This document shows, piece by piece, positions 11,901-26,098 of a stretch of 64,000 nucleotides of DNA. Numbering within the stretch: the first letter of the stretch is position 1; every line of letters begins with the position of its first letter. The position numbers and the translations under genes were made by a program. Origin of the DNA: Patagioenas fasciata. Lineage: Eukaryota > Chordata > Aves > Columbiformes > Columbidae. Under the pieces are notes generated by a model. That model saw only the letters and a list, made by a program, of their open reading frames with translations. It was not told where the DNA came from and did no database searches. The stretch is from the NCBI RefSeq assembly GCF_037038585.1, contig NC_092524.1:42480001-42544000 (forward strand), given 5' to 3'.

Positions 11901-14900
11901 CTCTCCAATATTAGTGGATTATTGATTGAATAGTGTTCTCTGCAGCCATTATACTGTACTAACAATGTTTTTCTTTAACTGGTGGGTCATTGACCTCGTA
12001 GACCATTGCCATTTTGGTTTCAGTACTGGACAGGTTTCCCAAGTTTCATCTTTGTATGTGCGTTAATAGATCGCAGTCCCAATAGGGAATATTATTATAG
12101 ACTGTATTAGTACCTTTGCTCACAATAAAAATTCTTTCATACTGCCAGGAAGCCCATTGATTTTAGTAGAATTATTTGCAGGCTAACGTGTAATTCAGTA
12201 TGAATAAGAATACGAACATAAAAAGAACAGGTCTTCAGCATACATTCTGAAGTGTTATTGCAATCCTTATCAGGTATATTATGTCTCACAAGTATGAGAT
12301 GTCAGTCTGGAATGGGATTTTCAGACTGGCAACATGTTACTAGAGACAGCAGAGTGGTTTAGATTATGCTTGCTGCATAAAGTCAACGGAAAAAAAAGTT
12401 CCAAAAGTATGTGGATTCCTGTCCGTTGCAGGATGATTCCCTTACTGGTCTGCTAGGAAGGTGCAGCATTTCCTCACCTTCTGATAAATCTGAAGGCCTG
12501 GCCTCTAATGGATTTTTTGTGTGTTTCTCCAGCAGCTGATGATGCAATGTCATTCACAGTGCACCGCCTTTCCCTTTATCACTGTGACACTTATTTTTGC
12601 GTTTTGGCACAGTAAGAGGAACCTCGTTATATTCTCTAGTCTAAGCCATAGTGAAGAAAAGCAGGTCTGTTTTGTGACTTCTTTGCTTTCATCTTACCTA
12701 GTCTTCTTACCTCAGTCCTGTTGTCTGGGCAATGGAAGAACGTCAGTTGAGGTGCAATAATATGAGTAATGCTGAGCCTCTGAGATCATCATACACAGTC
12801 ACTTCATCCAGACATTTGGCTTTTGACAACCCTTAGCTTTTTGACTGCCATTCACAGCTCATCTTGACCACATCACCTGCTTCTGTCCTTGCTTCTAATT
12901 GTAGCCTTCTCGTAGCACTATGGCTAAACTGTGCCTGTCAAAGTCATGTATGCCTAACTTGTACAAGGACAAGTTAATCTTAATTTAAAATTAAACATAC
13001 TTATTTAAACACTTACCTAAAACTTATTTATGCAAGCAAGATACTGAGGTAGGCAAGCCTACTTGAGATGCAAGTGAACCTACCTCATCTCAGTGCTGCC
13101 CAGCTCTGGTTGATTCTGCTGCAAGTAACTCCTCTTGGGGGCTATTAAGTTTTGTCTTGAACTGAAACAGAAAAAAATGTCTGTCAGAGTGTGTGTTTAT
13201 GATTAACATATGGTGAAAGAATGAAAATAATGGTTTTATGTTTTAATGATATACCCATTCTGAAGATGTGTTGCTTTTTTGAAATAAGATGTGGAATACC
13301 ATTTCTAGAAAGCCTGCTTGTTGTCCTTGTGCATGTACAGGTATACATGAAAGCACCATCATATATTTTCCTCTGTTTAGCCCAGAGCAGCTCAAGCTGT
13401 ACATTTTCGAATCCAGGCTAAATTTGCTTCACTGACACAAGAAAAAAAGCCAAAGGAAATATCTTTTTCGTTACTCATTAGATGTGTTTATTTTTCCTTT
13501 CCTATCACCCTGCCTGTCCTGAAGTCTTCAAAAGATTAATGTAATTTATTTTATGTTCACTCCTTTCCCACAAAAAGCTAATACCAATGCATTGAAGAGT
13601 ATTTTTCCTGTAATTCAGAATAGAGTAAATTCTCACTACATTTCAGAATATACCAGGACCATTGCACAGGGACAGCAAAAAATGTGTACCTACCATCTGT
13701 GAGGGAACAAGATTAAGAAAGGGAGTAAGTACAGTATTAATATCTGAACTTCAGCCCGAGGGTTACAGGTATTGATGTACATCCATGCAAAGAAGTTTTT
13801 CCTTTAAAGCCTCTTACATAGCTCTGAGGCAGGATACAAAGTTTTAATAGTTTTAACTGTTCATTGAAGATGACTGGAATTCTGATTTCTAGGCAATTAA
13901 GAGGGGGTTTCTTGGCATCTCATGTGCGATGTATGTTGAGAAACATCTTGACTTATTTTAAGCTGCAATTCTAAGTGAATTCCAACAACAAGTAGTAAAA
14001 TTGAACCTAACTTATGCCTCGCTTGATTTTGTAAAGTTTCCACCTGTGCCTTAAGTCATTTAATCTCTTGAATTTCCACACACATTCATTTGAAACTCTG
14101 CCCAGTGTGGTGATCTAGAAAAAATTTTTAAGTTTTTAAAGTCCGCTACAGGGAAATGAATTTTGAGGTAGTGTAGTTCAGGATTACAAAAGCAAAACAT
14201 AGCATTGATACTTATGCTACCTGTCTGATGCTTTTCCTACTTTTATTTTAGCATTTTTAGGGGGAAAAAAAGAAACCCTAGCAAATTGTGCCATGTCTTT
14301 CAATATTTCTCTTTTGAATCTTTTTGCTGGAAAAAGAACTCAAATTGAATGAATAGAGGGCACAAACTGAAAGCATCTATTAACACAGACAGTGCCAGAC
14401 TGGAAAAATGGATCCTCCTGTCATGACATTTGGCTCCTCTGTCTGAATGACTTGACTTATCCCCTGGAACCAAGTTAACTCCAACTTTGCAGTAAATAGC
14501 TCTAAAATATTTCAGCGTGAAAATGAATCTAATCAATCCCCTATATGAAACAAGAGAAAAACAAGGCTTGGAAAACTGTGTTATATTTCAGTAGGGAAGA
14601 TGCATTTAGATCCAACACTGGTTTTCTTTGATTTTTAAAAGTTACCTTCCTGTAATTGCACACTAGTTTAGAGCTAAGATAGGAGCGTCTTAACAATAAT
14701 GGGCACTTTTTTAACAGATTATTGCCAAAAGTGCATTCTTTATTCCAGGGAGACACCGTAATAGATACCAGCGCTTTAGTAATGATACAAGCAATCTGTA
14801 AGCTATTATAGTTTCTTTTATAGTAACTTAATCTTCATATTGTTTTATATGTCTGGAATTTTAATAGTGTTTTTAATTTATGAAGAAAAGTATATTGCAT

Positions 14901-17900
14901 ATTACTAGTTACATGGGAATATGAGCTAAATAACAGACCATTGAACTATATTCTTACAAACAAATATTTTGAAGTACTTAAACAAGTAAAAGGAGTAGAA
15001 CAAAGAAATTAAAGAACATTGTACAGATACAATAGCAGCTTTTATGGAATGAGCCCAGAAGCATCTATTCTGGATTGTTACTGCTTTTAATGCATATAGT
15101 GTACCTCTAGAGAAAAATGGGAAAGGAAATGAGTACTCTTAGAATGATATATAAAATATTTTTTTAAATAAGTGTATTTACTGAATTAATAAATTTCTTT
15201 GCATTATTGATTGCAAATAAACACAAATTCCAATGTAATTCTTTTAATGCTAGTGAAATGAATGAATTAATTAATATACGCACTTGATCATAAGTAGGAT
15301 GTAAGCGCCTATGTTGATTATTTAATCCAATGCAAAAATGAAGTATTTTTTCATATTAGTTCATTGCCATTTTTAGTATGTGTAGAGGCTGACACATTCC
15401 ACAAGCAATATAGTGAACTGGGCTCAGACTTGTAGGAGAGATATCATAATGCTTTGTTAAGCAGTGAGTTACAGAGACATATGATCAGTGTAGCAATTTG
15501 GTGCTTGTAATGCTATTAAAAGTAGAGCTTTTAAATAAAGAGAAACAGTTCGCTGTTTTGAAAGGAGTCATATTCTACTTTAAACTGTCATTCTCTATTT
15601 CTGACTTGCAATTAGATGATATTTCTAAAATGTCAGTTCCAGATTCTGTTGTGACCGTCACCGTAATAAAATGTGACAGCAAAGATATTATATCAATACT
15701 TTTTCCATAATTAGCATTAAAGATCTCTCAAGGGTTAAGTACAAAGGTTTTCCACTGAATGGTCCACAAGCCTTGTGCCTTTAAAATCTTTTAATATAGC
15801 CAAGACTAGTGACAACCAGGAGACAAATCTATGAACAAACCCGTTTGGAGAGAATAGTTCTGTGGTGTGTGATGTATGTTACGTAAATGAGCTTATTAGG
15901 ACTCTCATCTATTTTATTATTGGTGCCCAATTTAATAGAGGCATTTAAAAAACAATATTTCTGCCTGACTCCTTGAAATGAAGAAGATACATTGATATAA
16001 TTGAGAGCAAATGATTGCATGTTGTGCCATTTAATCATGTCATTTTTCAATTGCTGTTTTTTGCACTTCACTGCATACTTATAGAATATTTAGCTTCAGT
16101 ATAGATTAAGTCCCACAGTATGCAACTGAGTAGAGTTCCCATATTAGGTGACATTTTCTTTTAACCTTGCAATCAGCAAAAGCAGACACATTTGGCAGTA
16201 TTGTTCTAAAAGATGACAAGTCATCATTCATTTCTTATCTTTCTCATTTAGCTTTTTTTTTTAATTTTGAGAAATTACTTTCTTACTAATATTTTTTGAG
16301 AAATTATTGGTTTCGTTTTCCATTCAGAAACAGAAATTCTTATTTTCACCCTGTGCCATGTAAGAATAGAATTTGAAATGCAGGGATGCATCACCCCAAC
16401 AACAGACGTTTCAACAGCCATTGCCATTTCACAGAAAAGACTGAAAACTACCTTTTATCCAACATTTGCGAGCAGATTGTTTCCTGTTGTCCATATTAAT
16501 GCTGTTAGCCATGATACTTAAAAAGTTTTACATTATCACTTCTGAAAACTGAAGTGCTGCACTGGCCAAAAATCAGATATAAAAAGGCTAATTGCCTTTT
16601 TTAAGAGTTGTAGTTTGATTGTTGTACTCAGAAGAGAAGCTTCCATTCTCAGATTTTTAATTTCTGCACATGATTGTTATACTAAATAGCACCAATTCAA
16701 TCTTCATTTCTTCTTCCATCAAGCAACAACTGAGGCAATTGGACAGGTACCATTCCCTCTCTCTCATACCCACGTTCTGTAATGAGGAGAAAGAGAGAGC
16801 CTTTAATGGACCAAAGTTAGACAGAATCTTCCTCTTAGATCTGGCAGTTCCAGATTTATCTGCAGTCATGCTTCTTCTGTTTTCTTAAAAGCCCACAGTA
16901 TTTCCCATACACAAACACAATATAAACCTGGAAATAGTGTTTTTCTCAGTACACTTTGGCATTTCTTCCAAACCTGAAAGCACAAAGAAAATCTATCTAT
17001 GTAAGTTATCATTTGTCATCTTCCAAGTGTTTTCAAAGCTCTGGGTATCTCTACATGTACCTTTAGTATTTCTAATTGTAGAGTGAAAGTAAGAAAGATG
17101 GAAACAGTTGAAAGAACTTCAGATCCCATGAAAAATGAATTCCCAAAACAACATGTGATAAATGATGCTACAAAAATCATACCTCAACAACATTTTATAT
17201 GGTGATTATATGTGGATTATGTGGATTTAAGTGAACTAAACTAATCTTAAAGTGAATGTCAAACTATTTTAAGCACAAGTAGTCCCCCTGAATTCACAAG
17301 AACCTTGGTACTTTTAGATGGTTAATATTAAGCACTCACTCAAGAACTTTGACGTAACAGTGCTTCAGTGGCCAACTCATCTACCGTGTTGTGTGAGAAA
17401 GCCAAATTTGTGTCCGTGTCCCTCAGCTGTACAGAGCTGGCAATGTAGCACAGCTCAGGCACCGATACACTGCACGGAGGCTGAGGGATGGAGGGGGACT
17501 GGGGCTTGAGAGGTCTCTAATTTCCTCAACTTCCTACCTTTCTGTGCCACCATATGCTTTGGCTCTGCCAAAAGCCGCACACATGTTTCTGGTCATATAC
17601 CATTCACTTAGGAGTCATGCAGCTATGAAGAGCACTTTCTGTTCAGATCATGGCTACTTCCATCCCCATAGACAGTGCCATCAGCCCACGGCTTGGAGAC
17701 AGTGTTTGATGTCATTTGACTCAGCAGGGGCTTTTCCAGATGATTTAAGGCACAGTATTAACAAGCTGTGAAAGTAGTTTCAGCTAGCCCTTTTTAGCTA
17801 TGCAGATGATAACTTCAAAGCACTGAAAAGAGGAGTAGGCAGGGGGAAGAAAAATCTTCCAAGATTCTAACAGCACAGACAGGAATCCTCAGTATGAGAA

Positions 17901-19230
17901 AGCACGGCTCGTAGTAACATAAAAATGAATAACACCTCAATGTTATCATGATATCTGTTGCAAAGCAAAGGACTCAGGCACAAAGTCAAGTTCATACACG
18001 GCAGCTGCACTTGCTGTATATACTCTTAGCCTGCAGCAAAAAAGCCAAACACATTCATTTAAGTCTTGCTGCGAATGAATTAAGTGAATGTGTTTCTCCC
18101 ACATTTGCAAAGGTTTTGGACTGTATTTACAGTTACCACAGCTCAACTGACACATGATAGTATGAGGAGCCACAATCCAAAGTACCTGATCTCTTAATCT
18201 ATACTTCAGCAAATCTTCTGCACACACAGGAGCCTTAGTGAGCCTAAGTGATGCTCCTCAGCCTACTGTTAGATCGTTTCCTCATTTTATGACCAATAAA
18301 GTACCCAGTAGCTTGCTGTAGCAGCTGTAGACCATCAACCCCAAGCCTTGGTAAAGATCCTAATAATCTTTCTTTTCCTTTTTTTTTTTTAATTAATCAT
18401 GAATTATAGCTGTTAATTCACAACGTAGAACGTACTTAGAAAATAATTAAAGTAACCATAGTTTTGGAAGCATACTTTGCATGTACAATAGCCATATTGA
18501 CAGGTTTTTATAGAAGCACAGCATTTTAACAATAGTGGAACGTGGATGGATGTAAAACGCTGTGAGACGTCATGTCATAGGATACAGGCAATTATTGTGT
18601 CCCTTTAGGACACTGTATACCAGATCCTAATACGGTTTAGATTCATTATTGCTAGTACTGTTATATAGGGTTTAAAGATGTCTTTACATGATTAAGTTCT
18701 CTGGCTTTTAAAGTACTGTTGCTATAGCCAACTCTTTCAGCATATTAGATAAAAGCACTTCGTTCTTCTCCTGTTTAATATTAACCATAATATCATGTAA
18801 TAAAATTGAAACAAAAGTGCCATAGGCCTAATTGTACTGTCACAGCCATGTAAATCAGAAATAGCTTCAGCAAAGCTACTATTATTATGCTGGTGTAAAA
18901 CTGAAGTAAATTAGAAATCACTTGGATCCTGTAGCTCTGCTTTCAGGTAACACAATGTAAAGGCCTCACTTAAACTCCCATATAATGGCTTATGAATGAA
19001 ATATTCCATACCTCATCATGTTATATGTTATTGTTTCAAAAATGAAGAATATTTATAAGGGATGACACAATCAGATAGATCAAGGTAAGTTAATGTTATG
19101 GGCCCAGATTCTGAGCTGTGTTGTTTTCTGTTAAGTTAATGCAGATCTATTAATAGATAGATTTGACTGCCATCAATATGTAACTTACCATCACTTCCAT
19201 AAAAATGAATTGTTAACTGTTACACAATAT

Positions 19231-19312
19231 AAAAACAAAACAAAACAAAACAAAAACATGACTTTGTCTTTAGGTAGATTGGTTGGCTTGGTTTGGTTTG
19301 TTTTTTTTTTTT
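19231..19312. repeat. (AAAAC)n run followed by G/T-rich T-tract
   Basis: AAAAC units at 19231-19257 are followed, after about 25 bases, by a GGTTTGG-type G/T stretch ending in a run of T near 19300-19311. The two could pair as a loose hairpin. This is low-complexity DNA in the intron. Confidence 0.8.
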
Positions 19313-21550
19313 CTGATGTGACATTAGGCTAAGGAACAGCATCAGAAAGAAAGTGTGCCAGACATGGTGGTTACATCAAGAACTGTGTAGGAAACTAGTA
19401 ATGAACTCTAGGAAAATAAATAAGGGCAAGTTCAGGAAATGTAAGTGAAAATGCAGCTCTGGTATAAATTGAATAATAAAATTCCTGGTCATATTTTGCC
19501 ATAAATAGTGGTTTGGGAATTTGTCATTCACCTTATTTAAAATTCAGAAATATTAAAGGTACAGGGTTCTCTCATTATAGAAGTAATAGAATTCTAGCTA
19601 TTACAGAGTTAGGGTAATTTAAATAGCTATAGAATGCATTATATCAATAAGTGGAACATCTGTATGAAATGTCCACCTGCTGATATACTACTCAGTGTAC
19701 TTTACAATGAAATGTACTTAATCATTTTAAGACGTCTTCTAATGAAGCCTTATCGGGATTAACATTTTGAACACAAATACTTTTAGGCATTAAAACTTCC
19801 ACTTTAAATGAGATTGCTTTGTCTTGTTTACCCTTGTTGATTAATAAGCAATCTGTTAACTGTTAGAATGGCCCAATTGTGCCAGAGAAAGTAGATTAGT
19901 AATTCAGCTATGTTTGTGGGTTTAATCATCATTTCTCTTCAAGGCTTTGAATAAGAAAAAAGCTTGCACGCTATCCATAGGCAAAGAAAAGATATATTTT
20001 TTTAGATATGTATACCAATGTTTTGCTTCAGACTTTCAGCTTAGTGTTATTGATCAAGCACAGACTTCCAGCAGCAAAATACTCCTTTGAGGTACAATAT
20101 TTTTGAGTATAAATTCCAATTTTAAATAAAAAGTTATATGAAAATCTGGAACTTGAATTCACTTTCTATAGAATGTTATTGTTTTGCTAATAAAATTCAG
20201 GAGATCAGGTCCTGATTTTTTATCAGTTAACGCTTGTGAACAGCTTCGAGAGATGCAGTATTTTTTTGTTGTTGTTGATTGATTATTACATTTAACTGGA
20301 AACTTAAAGGCAAATACCCTGTCTTCAAAAAAGATGATAGTTCAGATTTTCTCATGGGGTCATGCACTTTCATCTGTGGCATCCCACAGAGGGAAACAGA
20401 TGTTGGCAAGTTACAATTTAAATTATCTGGAAAGCTCCCACGTGTGGAACACAGTCGTGTTAAATTCAGGAGTAGCACAGACCTATTGACAATAGTTCAA
20501 CACTTAAACGATGCAATGCTATAAAAGTGTAGTATCTCAGAAGCTGGGGTGAAGCAGTTGTCCTCAGATGTATTTCTACCTTCTGCACCCCAGCTTCATA
20601 GGTATTATTATTAAAACACATGATGAGTTAATAAAATCCTGATTTGATGTTGAATGATAGTAAAGCATGATTGTGGATAAAACCATGCTTGAAAGAACCG
20701 CATGTCATTTACTGCTTCTGGCTGGTAGATCTCTCTTTAGCTTTGGCACATAGGATGAATGCATCCTATTATTTATACTGCTGTTCAGTGAGATTCTCCA
20801 TGTAGTTGCTTGGGTTTCTGGCATAGAATTAACATATCCTGGCTCCCATCGATATTCAGCAACATTAGGGCTTACCAATTGCTCCCATCATGCAGTTCAC
20901 GTCAGACTGCCTTCTTGGTAGCACTGGAATCAGTATGATGAAATAAATGCGGTGAATTACTCTTCTTTGAGAAGGATACAGTTATCACTTTATTCCTACA
21001 TTTGCTTGAATATGGAACTACTCTGGAAATATTTTATGATAACAAAAAACATCTGTAAATAATTTTATACTGAGTTTTATCCTTCCTCAAGGTTTCTCCT
21101 CTGACAGGGTACATATGACCCATAATTTCTATTGTTTTTTCTAAAAATATGTATATTCTCACTGCATGACTAATTTTTTCCCCCATTTTGTCCTGAAGAA
21201 TTTCTGAAGCTGATTACTGTCATGGTAACTTGTTTCAGATGTGTCCCAGTTGAATGAAAAAAAAAGAAGAATAAACCGGTCTACACCATAAACCTTTCAG
21301 CATTATTGAGACAGTTAGCTATGTATGGCATTTGTTTGAAGAAGACTGAAAGTAGCTTTATTCCTTCTGTGTTATTAAGACTGTGTTTATCTGAAAATAA
21401 AACATTAAGCTTTGATAGTAAGTATGAGAATTTACTGAAGAGCTGAAAAAACTGTTTTAAGACAGAAATTGGGCACCATTAAATATCAGATAATAGTTAA
21501 TGCTTTAATTTGCATTCCACAGTGACATCTGTTGTTTGTCTGTCCTGCAG

Positions 21551-21766
21551 TCTCTCTGCTGTGAGATCAAACAGAGACGTCGGGGGGTGGCCTCTGTGCT
21601 GCGATTATGCCAGCACCTCCTAGATGACCAGGAGACCTGCAATCTGAATGCAGATCACCAGTCCATGCAGCTGATAATCATAAACCTTGAGAGAAGGTGG
21701 GAAGCCATTGTCATGCAAGCTGTCCAGTGGCAAACACGGCTACAGAAGAGATTGGAAAAAGATTCG
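21551..21766 (+). CDS. AKAP6: AKAP6 coding exon (helices B and C of third spectrin repeat)
   Basis: This 216-base exon encodes 72 residues, opening SLCCEIKQRRRGVASVLRLC, passing through QHLLDDQETCNLNADHQSMQ and LERRWEAIVMQAVQWQTRLQ, and ending KRLEKDS. It is an AKAP6 signature and forms the rest of the third spectrin-like repeat, the nesprin-1alpha contact. The WEAIVMQAVQWQTRLQ helix is typical of a spectrin helix C. The acceptor is CCTGCAG (21544-21550) behind a pyrimidine tract. The donor is TCG|GTGAGT at 21767. Both ends are phase 0. The frame continues to 21892 only as intron read-through. Where mammals have Arg in SLCREIKQ this copy has Cys (residue 4). Confidence 0.97.
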
Positions 21767-23559
21767 GTGAGTGATGCTTGCTTTAAAAAGATTTCATGTG
21801 GCTTCGTTCTTCATAAGAGATACTTTTTCAGTGCAAGACAAACACATTCATCTGAGAGTGTTCTGACTGAAGATGTCGTTTCTAGTCTTTAGTGCCAAGA
21901 AGTGAAGCTTTAGTTTTTCACAAAGCATCATATTCTATGGACAAAACTGATTAATAAGATAAACTCACAATATACATGTTCTGTTTGGTGGATATTTAGT
22001 CTCCTGGCATCTAATCCCATCAAGTAATGAAAAAAATCTTCTCCTGTTGCCAAGTTGCTCAGTACCTAGCAGAACTGGGCCCAGAGACATACTTCACTGA
22101 TTGTAAATATTTTTCAGAAAAATAATTTTGGAGTAAGTAAGACTGGTTTTAATTAGAATCCCAGCAGTAGATGTGTATTTCATATAGAATGCCATGGGTA
22201 TGTGAGTAAGATACAATTCTGTGTTATTTGAATATAAGTAAAATGCATTAATTTGCTTTTTTCTCAGGGAAATTATTCCTGAGAGGCAAAATAGCACTCT
22301 GCTTAAACCATCCATTAAGTGGCATAAATTAGACAGGTTTTCTACAGCATAAAACTATATTATAAAGCAGTATCTACATTTAAACAATAAACCATAGGGG
22401 GAACAAAATAATCCTTACTGTAACACCATTGACTGTAACGGATGAATTGGCTCAGCATGTTTTGTGCTACTCTCATAATGCTGAAGTCTGAATACTGCAG
22501 CAACATTGACAGCAGTGATAACCCTCTGTAGTGCGTGTACTGAAGAGCCTTGATGGTATTTGAGAACAAGTGACATATATTTAGCTTACATATTTTTTTA
22601 GGTTTATATCATACAAATAAAAGGAAAAAATACTTGACACTTACATGCTTCCTAACAATTATCTGAGTAAGTGAAATACCACTTTTGACTTCTTTTTGTT
22701 AAAGTTCCTTTACAAAAATAACAGAAGCTGTAATTCTCTTGCTCAGTTATGGCAATGTAGTATGATGATATACAATACATTGTTCAGAACACTAGCGTCT
22801 CCTGAGTGAAAAAACTATTAGTCTGAACAGGCCAAGAAATGTTGATTTAGTGAGGAGGATGCATTGGACGAGTGAACTGTTGAAGGTAATAATAATCTGT
22901 TGCCTCCATACCTTTATTACGTTTTATAAAGTAGGAGTGCTCCACTGTCTGTTTGGTTTATTGGCCTCTACTTTAGGTATTGAGATAGAAATGGGACCTG
23001 AGGAAGCAACAAGGTTTGAATAGACATTCAGGACAAGTCAAAAGGGGCATGTCTCTGTATGAGGTACCATGGAAGGAAAACATCACTGAAAAGCAGATGA
23101 AGTGTGAATGTTGGTTTTATAAGCACAGGAATAGTCAACTGACAACTTAGTAAGTAGTGCAGATAATTGAAGAGAGTCGGTTAAGCTCTCAAAAATTTGA
23201 TCTGTTTGGAAGAAGTGTAAAAATTATAAAGTTGCATGTGATTGTACAAGGGTATAGAGAAAAGGAAATATTATATTTCAGCCTTTCCTTATACATCTAT
23301 GCATAAAGAGGGAAGTATCTACTGAAGAGGAATGCTACTGGAAACCACCAAGGAGATCAGCTAAGAGTTTCCACTATATGACCAGCAGAAATAGGCCAAA
23401 TATTGATGATGCTAAGATTCCTGCCATAGAGCTAGTGAGAGCTGTGGATGTCACAGCTGGTGCAGATTACCAGACGGAAAACAGTCACACTGACAGAGCA
23501 TAAGGAAAAGAGGAGATCTGGAGAGGACAGGGCAAGAATTCCATTTTGTCTGTACTTAG

Positions 23560-24225
23560 TTTATGTTAATGGACACTAAGAATGAGGTATTCAGAAGACA
23601 GGCAGAAAAGTGGGGTTAGATGCAAAGGAGTTTACTTGAGCCCTCAGTCCAGAGATGGGAACTGCAGGTATCTGAATATATATTGTCATCTAAAAAGAGA
23701 AAAGGGAATCAAATAAGGAAAAAGGCTTGTTTGAGCCTAGTAAAAAGCAGAAGATTAAGGAAGAACAATTAGCCCAAAAAGAGAGACAAAGTAGAAAACT
23801 AATCTAGAGAGCAGAAAAATCCAAAAAAATAGTTTGTTGAGAACCTGATCAAGTGGAGTCAAAAGTAAAACAGAACTTAGTGAAATAGAGATAAGAAAAC
23901 ATCAGAAAAATTTCAGTGCAATTAAAGTAAGAAAAGAATTAGTGATGATCCAAAATGAAGCCGAATAGAAAATGGAGGTAAGAGTATTAAGCAATACATT
24001 CACATTTAAATGAGAGGAAAGTGAAGAAATAAAAGAAGACAATGCCATCTTAACAGTGGCAAAGAGACAGCATTCTTGAGTTTTGATGGTGTTGAATCTA
24101 GGAGAGCAAGGAATGAGAACAGACGTCAGCAGTGAAATAGGATGGACAAATGAATGTGTTAGAAGATAATCATGAGACTGAGGAATAGAAAAGATTGATA
24201 AACTAAGAAAGAAAATATGATAGTA
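23560..24225 (+). other. Purine-rich, strand-asymmetric block, origin unknown
   Basis: Roughly 670 bases in which A and G dominate the + strand (many GAAAAG, AAGAAG and AGAGA words) without being a simple repeat. It has no long open frame and no recognised transposon motif. It may be a decayed element or a transcript-related strand bias. Confidence 0.4.
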
Positions 24226-26037
24226 AAGCTTTTTAATTCTCTTGAGAAATGGTTATATTTTTGTTATAGTTCCATCTTGGTAATATTTTTAGTCATATTA
24301 CTAATATATAAAAAGCTCTAGTTGACTGTTGGGTAGTGCTATACAAAATATTTAATGAGATGACAAGCAGTAGGAAAAACAGTTGAATTTTGGAGCTTCA
24401 AAAACAGATGTATGCAATATTAGACAACAGCCAAATTGAAAAATAATTCTCGGAATCCCAAACTTCAGTTGCTATAGGCTGCTTATCTGTTGGGTCTATA
24501 ACTGCACAAGAGAGACTGGAATGGGTTTCTTCTGTGTTTCTCTAAAAGGTAAAGTACTAGAAAGATTATGAACTGCCTTTTTTGTCTTCAAAACTTATCA
24601 TTTTGTTGTAGTAAATATAACTTCTATTTAAATTGGAACAGAAACAAGTTGTATTTGTGAGAGAGCTCAAGGAGAGCTGAATGGAGGTCCAAGTTACTGT
24701 AGTGAAAGCATATTCTCTCCTTTTGCATGCGGGCAGTTGCCATATGGAAGCAGTTTGCTCCTTTTATAATACCTGCAGTCACTCTAAATAAATGGTTATG
24801 AGTTAATTAGAGTTTGGTACTGCTGTTGCAGCAGGAGCAAAGTAAGTTGTGTTTCTGTTGGGAATTGCAGTTGATCAGGAGTTGAGGCACGATGAGGGTC
24901 TGAGTATGGCACTTCGCTTGATACCTGGATGCTTGGGACTGCACAAAGCGCATGCTGCTTTGTTCCCACTTTGCCTGGGGTAGTCTGGAGTTATTTACTG
25001 GGCTGAGTTGACTTTCACTGGGCAGGGGGTGTTATCATTCCTTCTGCTGAGAAGTGGCAACCATTTTAGAGCTATCATGATGGGGACCTCTCGTCCTAGG
25101 TTTATTTATAATAATATGATCATTTGAAGTATGTCAGTATTTACAGGTTTCTTACATTGATGAAACTATTTGTATTCTCAGCATTTAAAGATGTCCCAGA
25201 CACTGCAGGATTCAGGTTTCTTTGTCTTCCCTGGACTGAGCTGGCATGTTCTAACCTTCCTTTTCACTTAGTTCCTGTGTAGTCATTTCTTGGTTAGATA
25301 CCAGAACTGTTTCTTCAGCTTCTCTATCTCTCTGTATTTGATGGTGTGCCAGTCTTGGCACAAAACAGTATCCCTTGGTAACAACTCTTTATTTGTGGTT
25401 ACCCACAAAATACTGTAATTTATGAAAACAAATATCCTGATGGCGTCTGACTCATTCATGGTATCTGACTTGCTGACAGTAAATAAGATAGCCCAAATGA
25501 TTATGTTGCCTCATATAAGTGAAAAGAGCCACTTGCGTCCTCTACTGTCTTCCTAATTTGTGTGCTGGGATCTTCCTTTGTCCTGTTTCTGCCCTTTTTT
25601 AAATTCAGTCACTTATCTGGGCCATTTATAGCATTCCAAAGGTATGTTGGAGTTAACAAACCACAAAAAGGCTTTTAGGTTTTGTTTAATTTTTTTTTTT
25701 CAGCAATGTTTAATTTTGCTCAAATTTTGCAATAGCAGGCATCATAAATTTATAGATAATAAGAAGACATTAACATGTAGTACAAGAGATGTCCTTCTCA
25801 TAAACCAAAAGTTATGTCTACAATGTGAGATTATCAGTAAGAGTCACTCCAGAAGGATGAAATATGGATAGATTCAGTAGGTTAATCAAGCTATAATGAA
25901 TGAAGTATTCATACAATGAAATACATGAATGCATACAACCCACAAAGATTACATTTAAAAAACAGTAGGACGCTTGTCTCTTACTGGAAGCAGTCCTAAT
26001 CTGTTTGAGCAAAAGAGGTTTTTATTTCCCCATCTGT

Positions 26038-26098
26038 TGTTTTGTTTGTTTTGGTTTTGGTTTTTTGTGGTTTTTGTTTTGTTTTGTGTTTTCTGTTG
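26038..26098. repeat. G/T-rich low-complexity run
   Basis: TTTTG/TTTGG-type units, almost free of A and C on the + strand. A simple repeat in the AKAP6 intron. Confidence 0.8.

Larger units (their letters stand above)
4001..21550 (+). other. AKAP6: AKAP6 intron, 17.6 kb
   Basis: Large AT-rich intron. The supported content is an ancient L3/MIR-type repeat (6478-6672), a 592-base pyrimidine tract (6672-7263), a 227-bp inverted-repeat transposon (8709-8935) and an (AAAAC)n run (19231-19257). The segments 4001-6477, 7264-8708, 8936-19230 and 19313-21550 show no gene that I recognise. Open frames in them are short, lack splice or family support and look like chance. The block 17380-17770 is more GC-rich than its surroundings but carries nothing I can name. 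The acceptor is CCTGCAG at 21544-21550. Confidence 0.8.
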
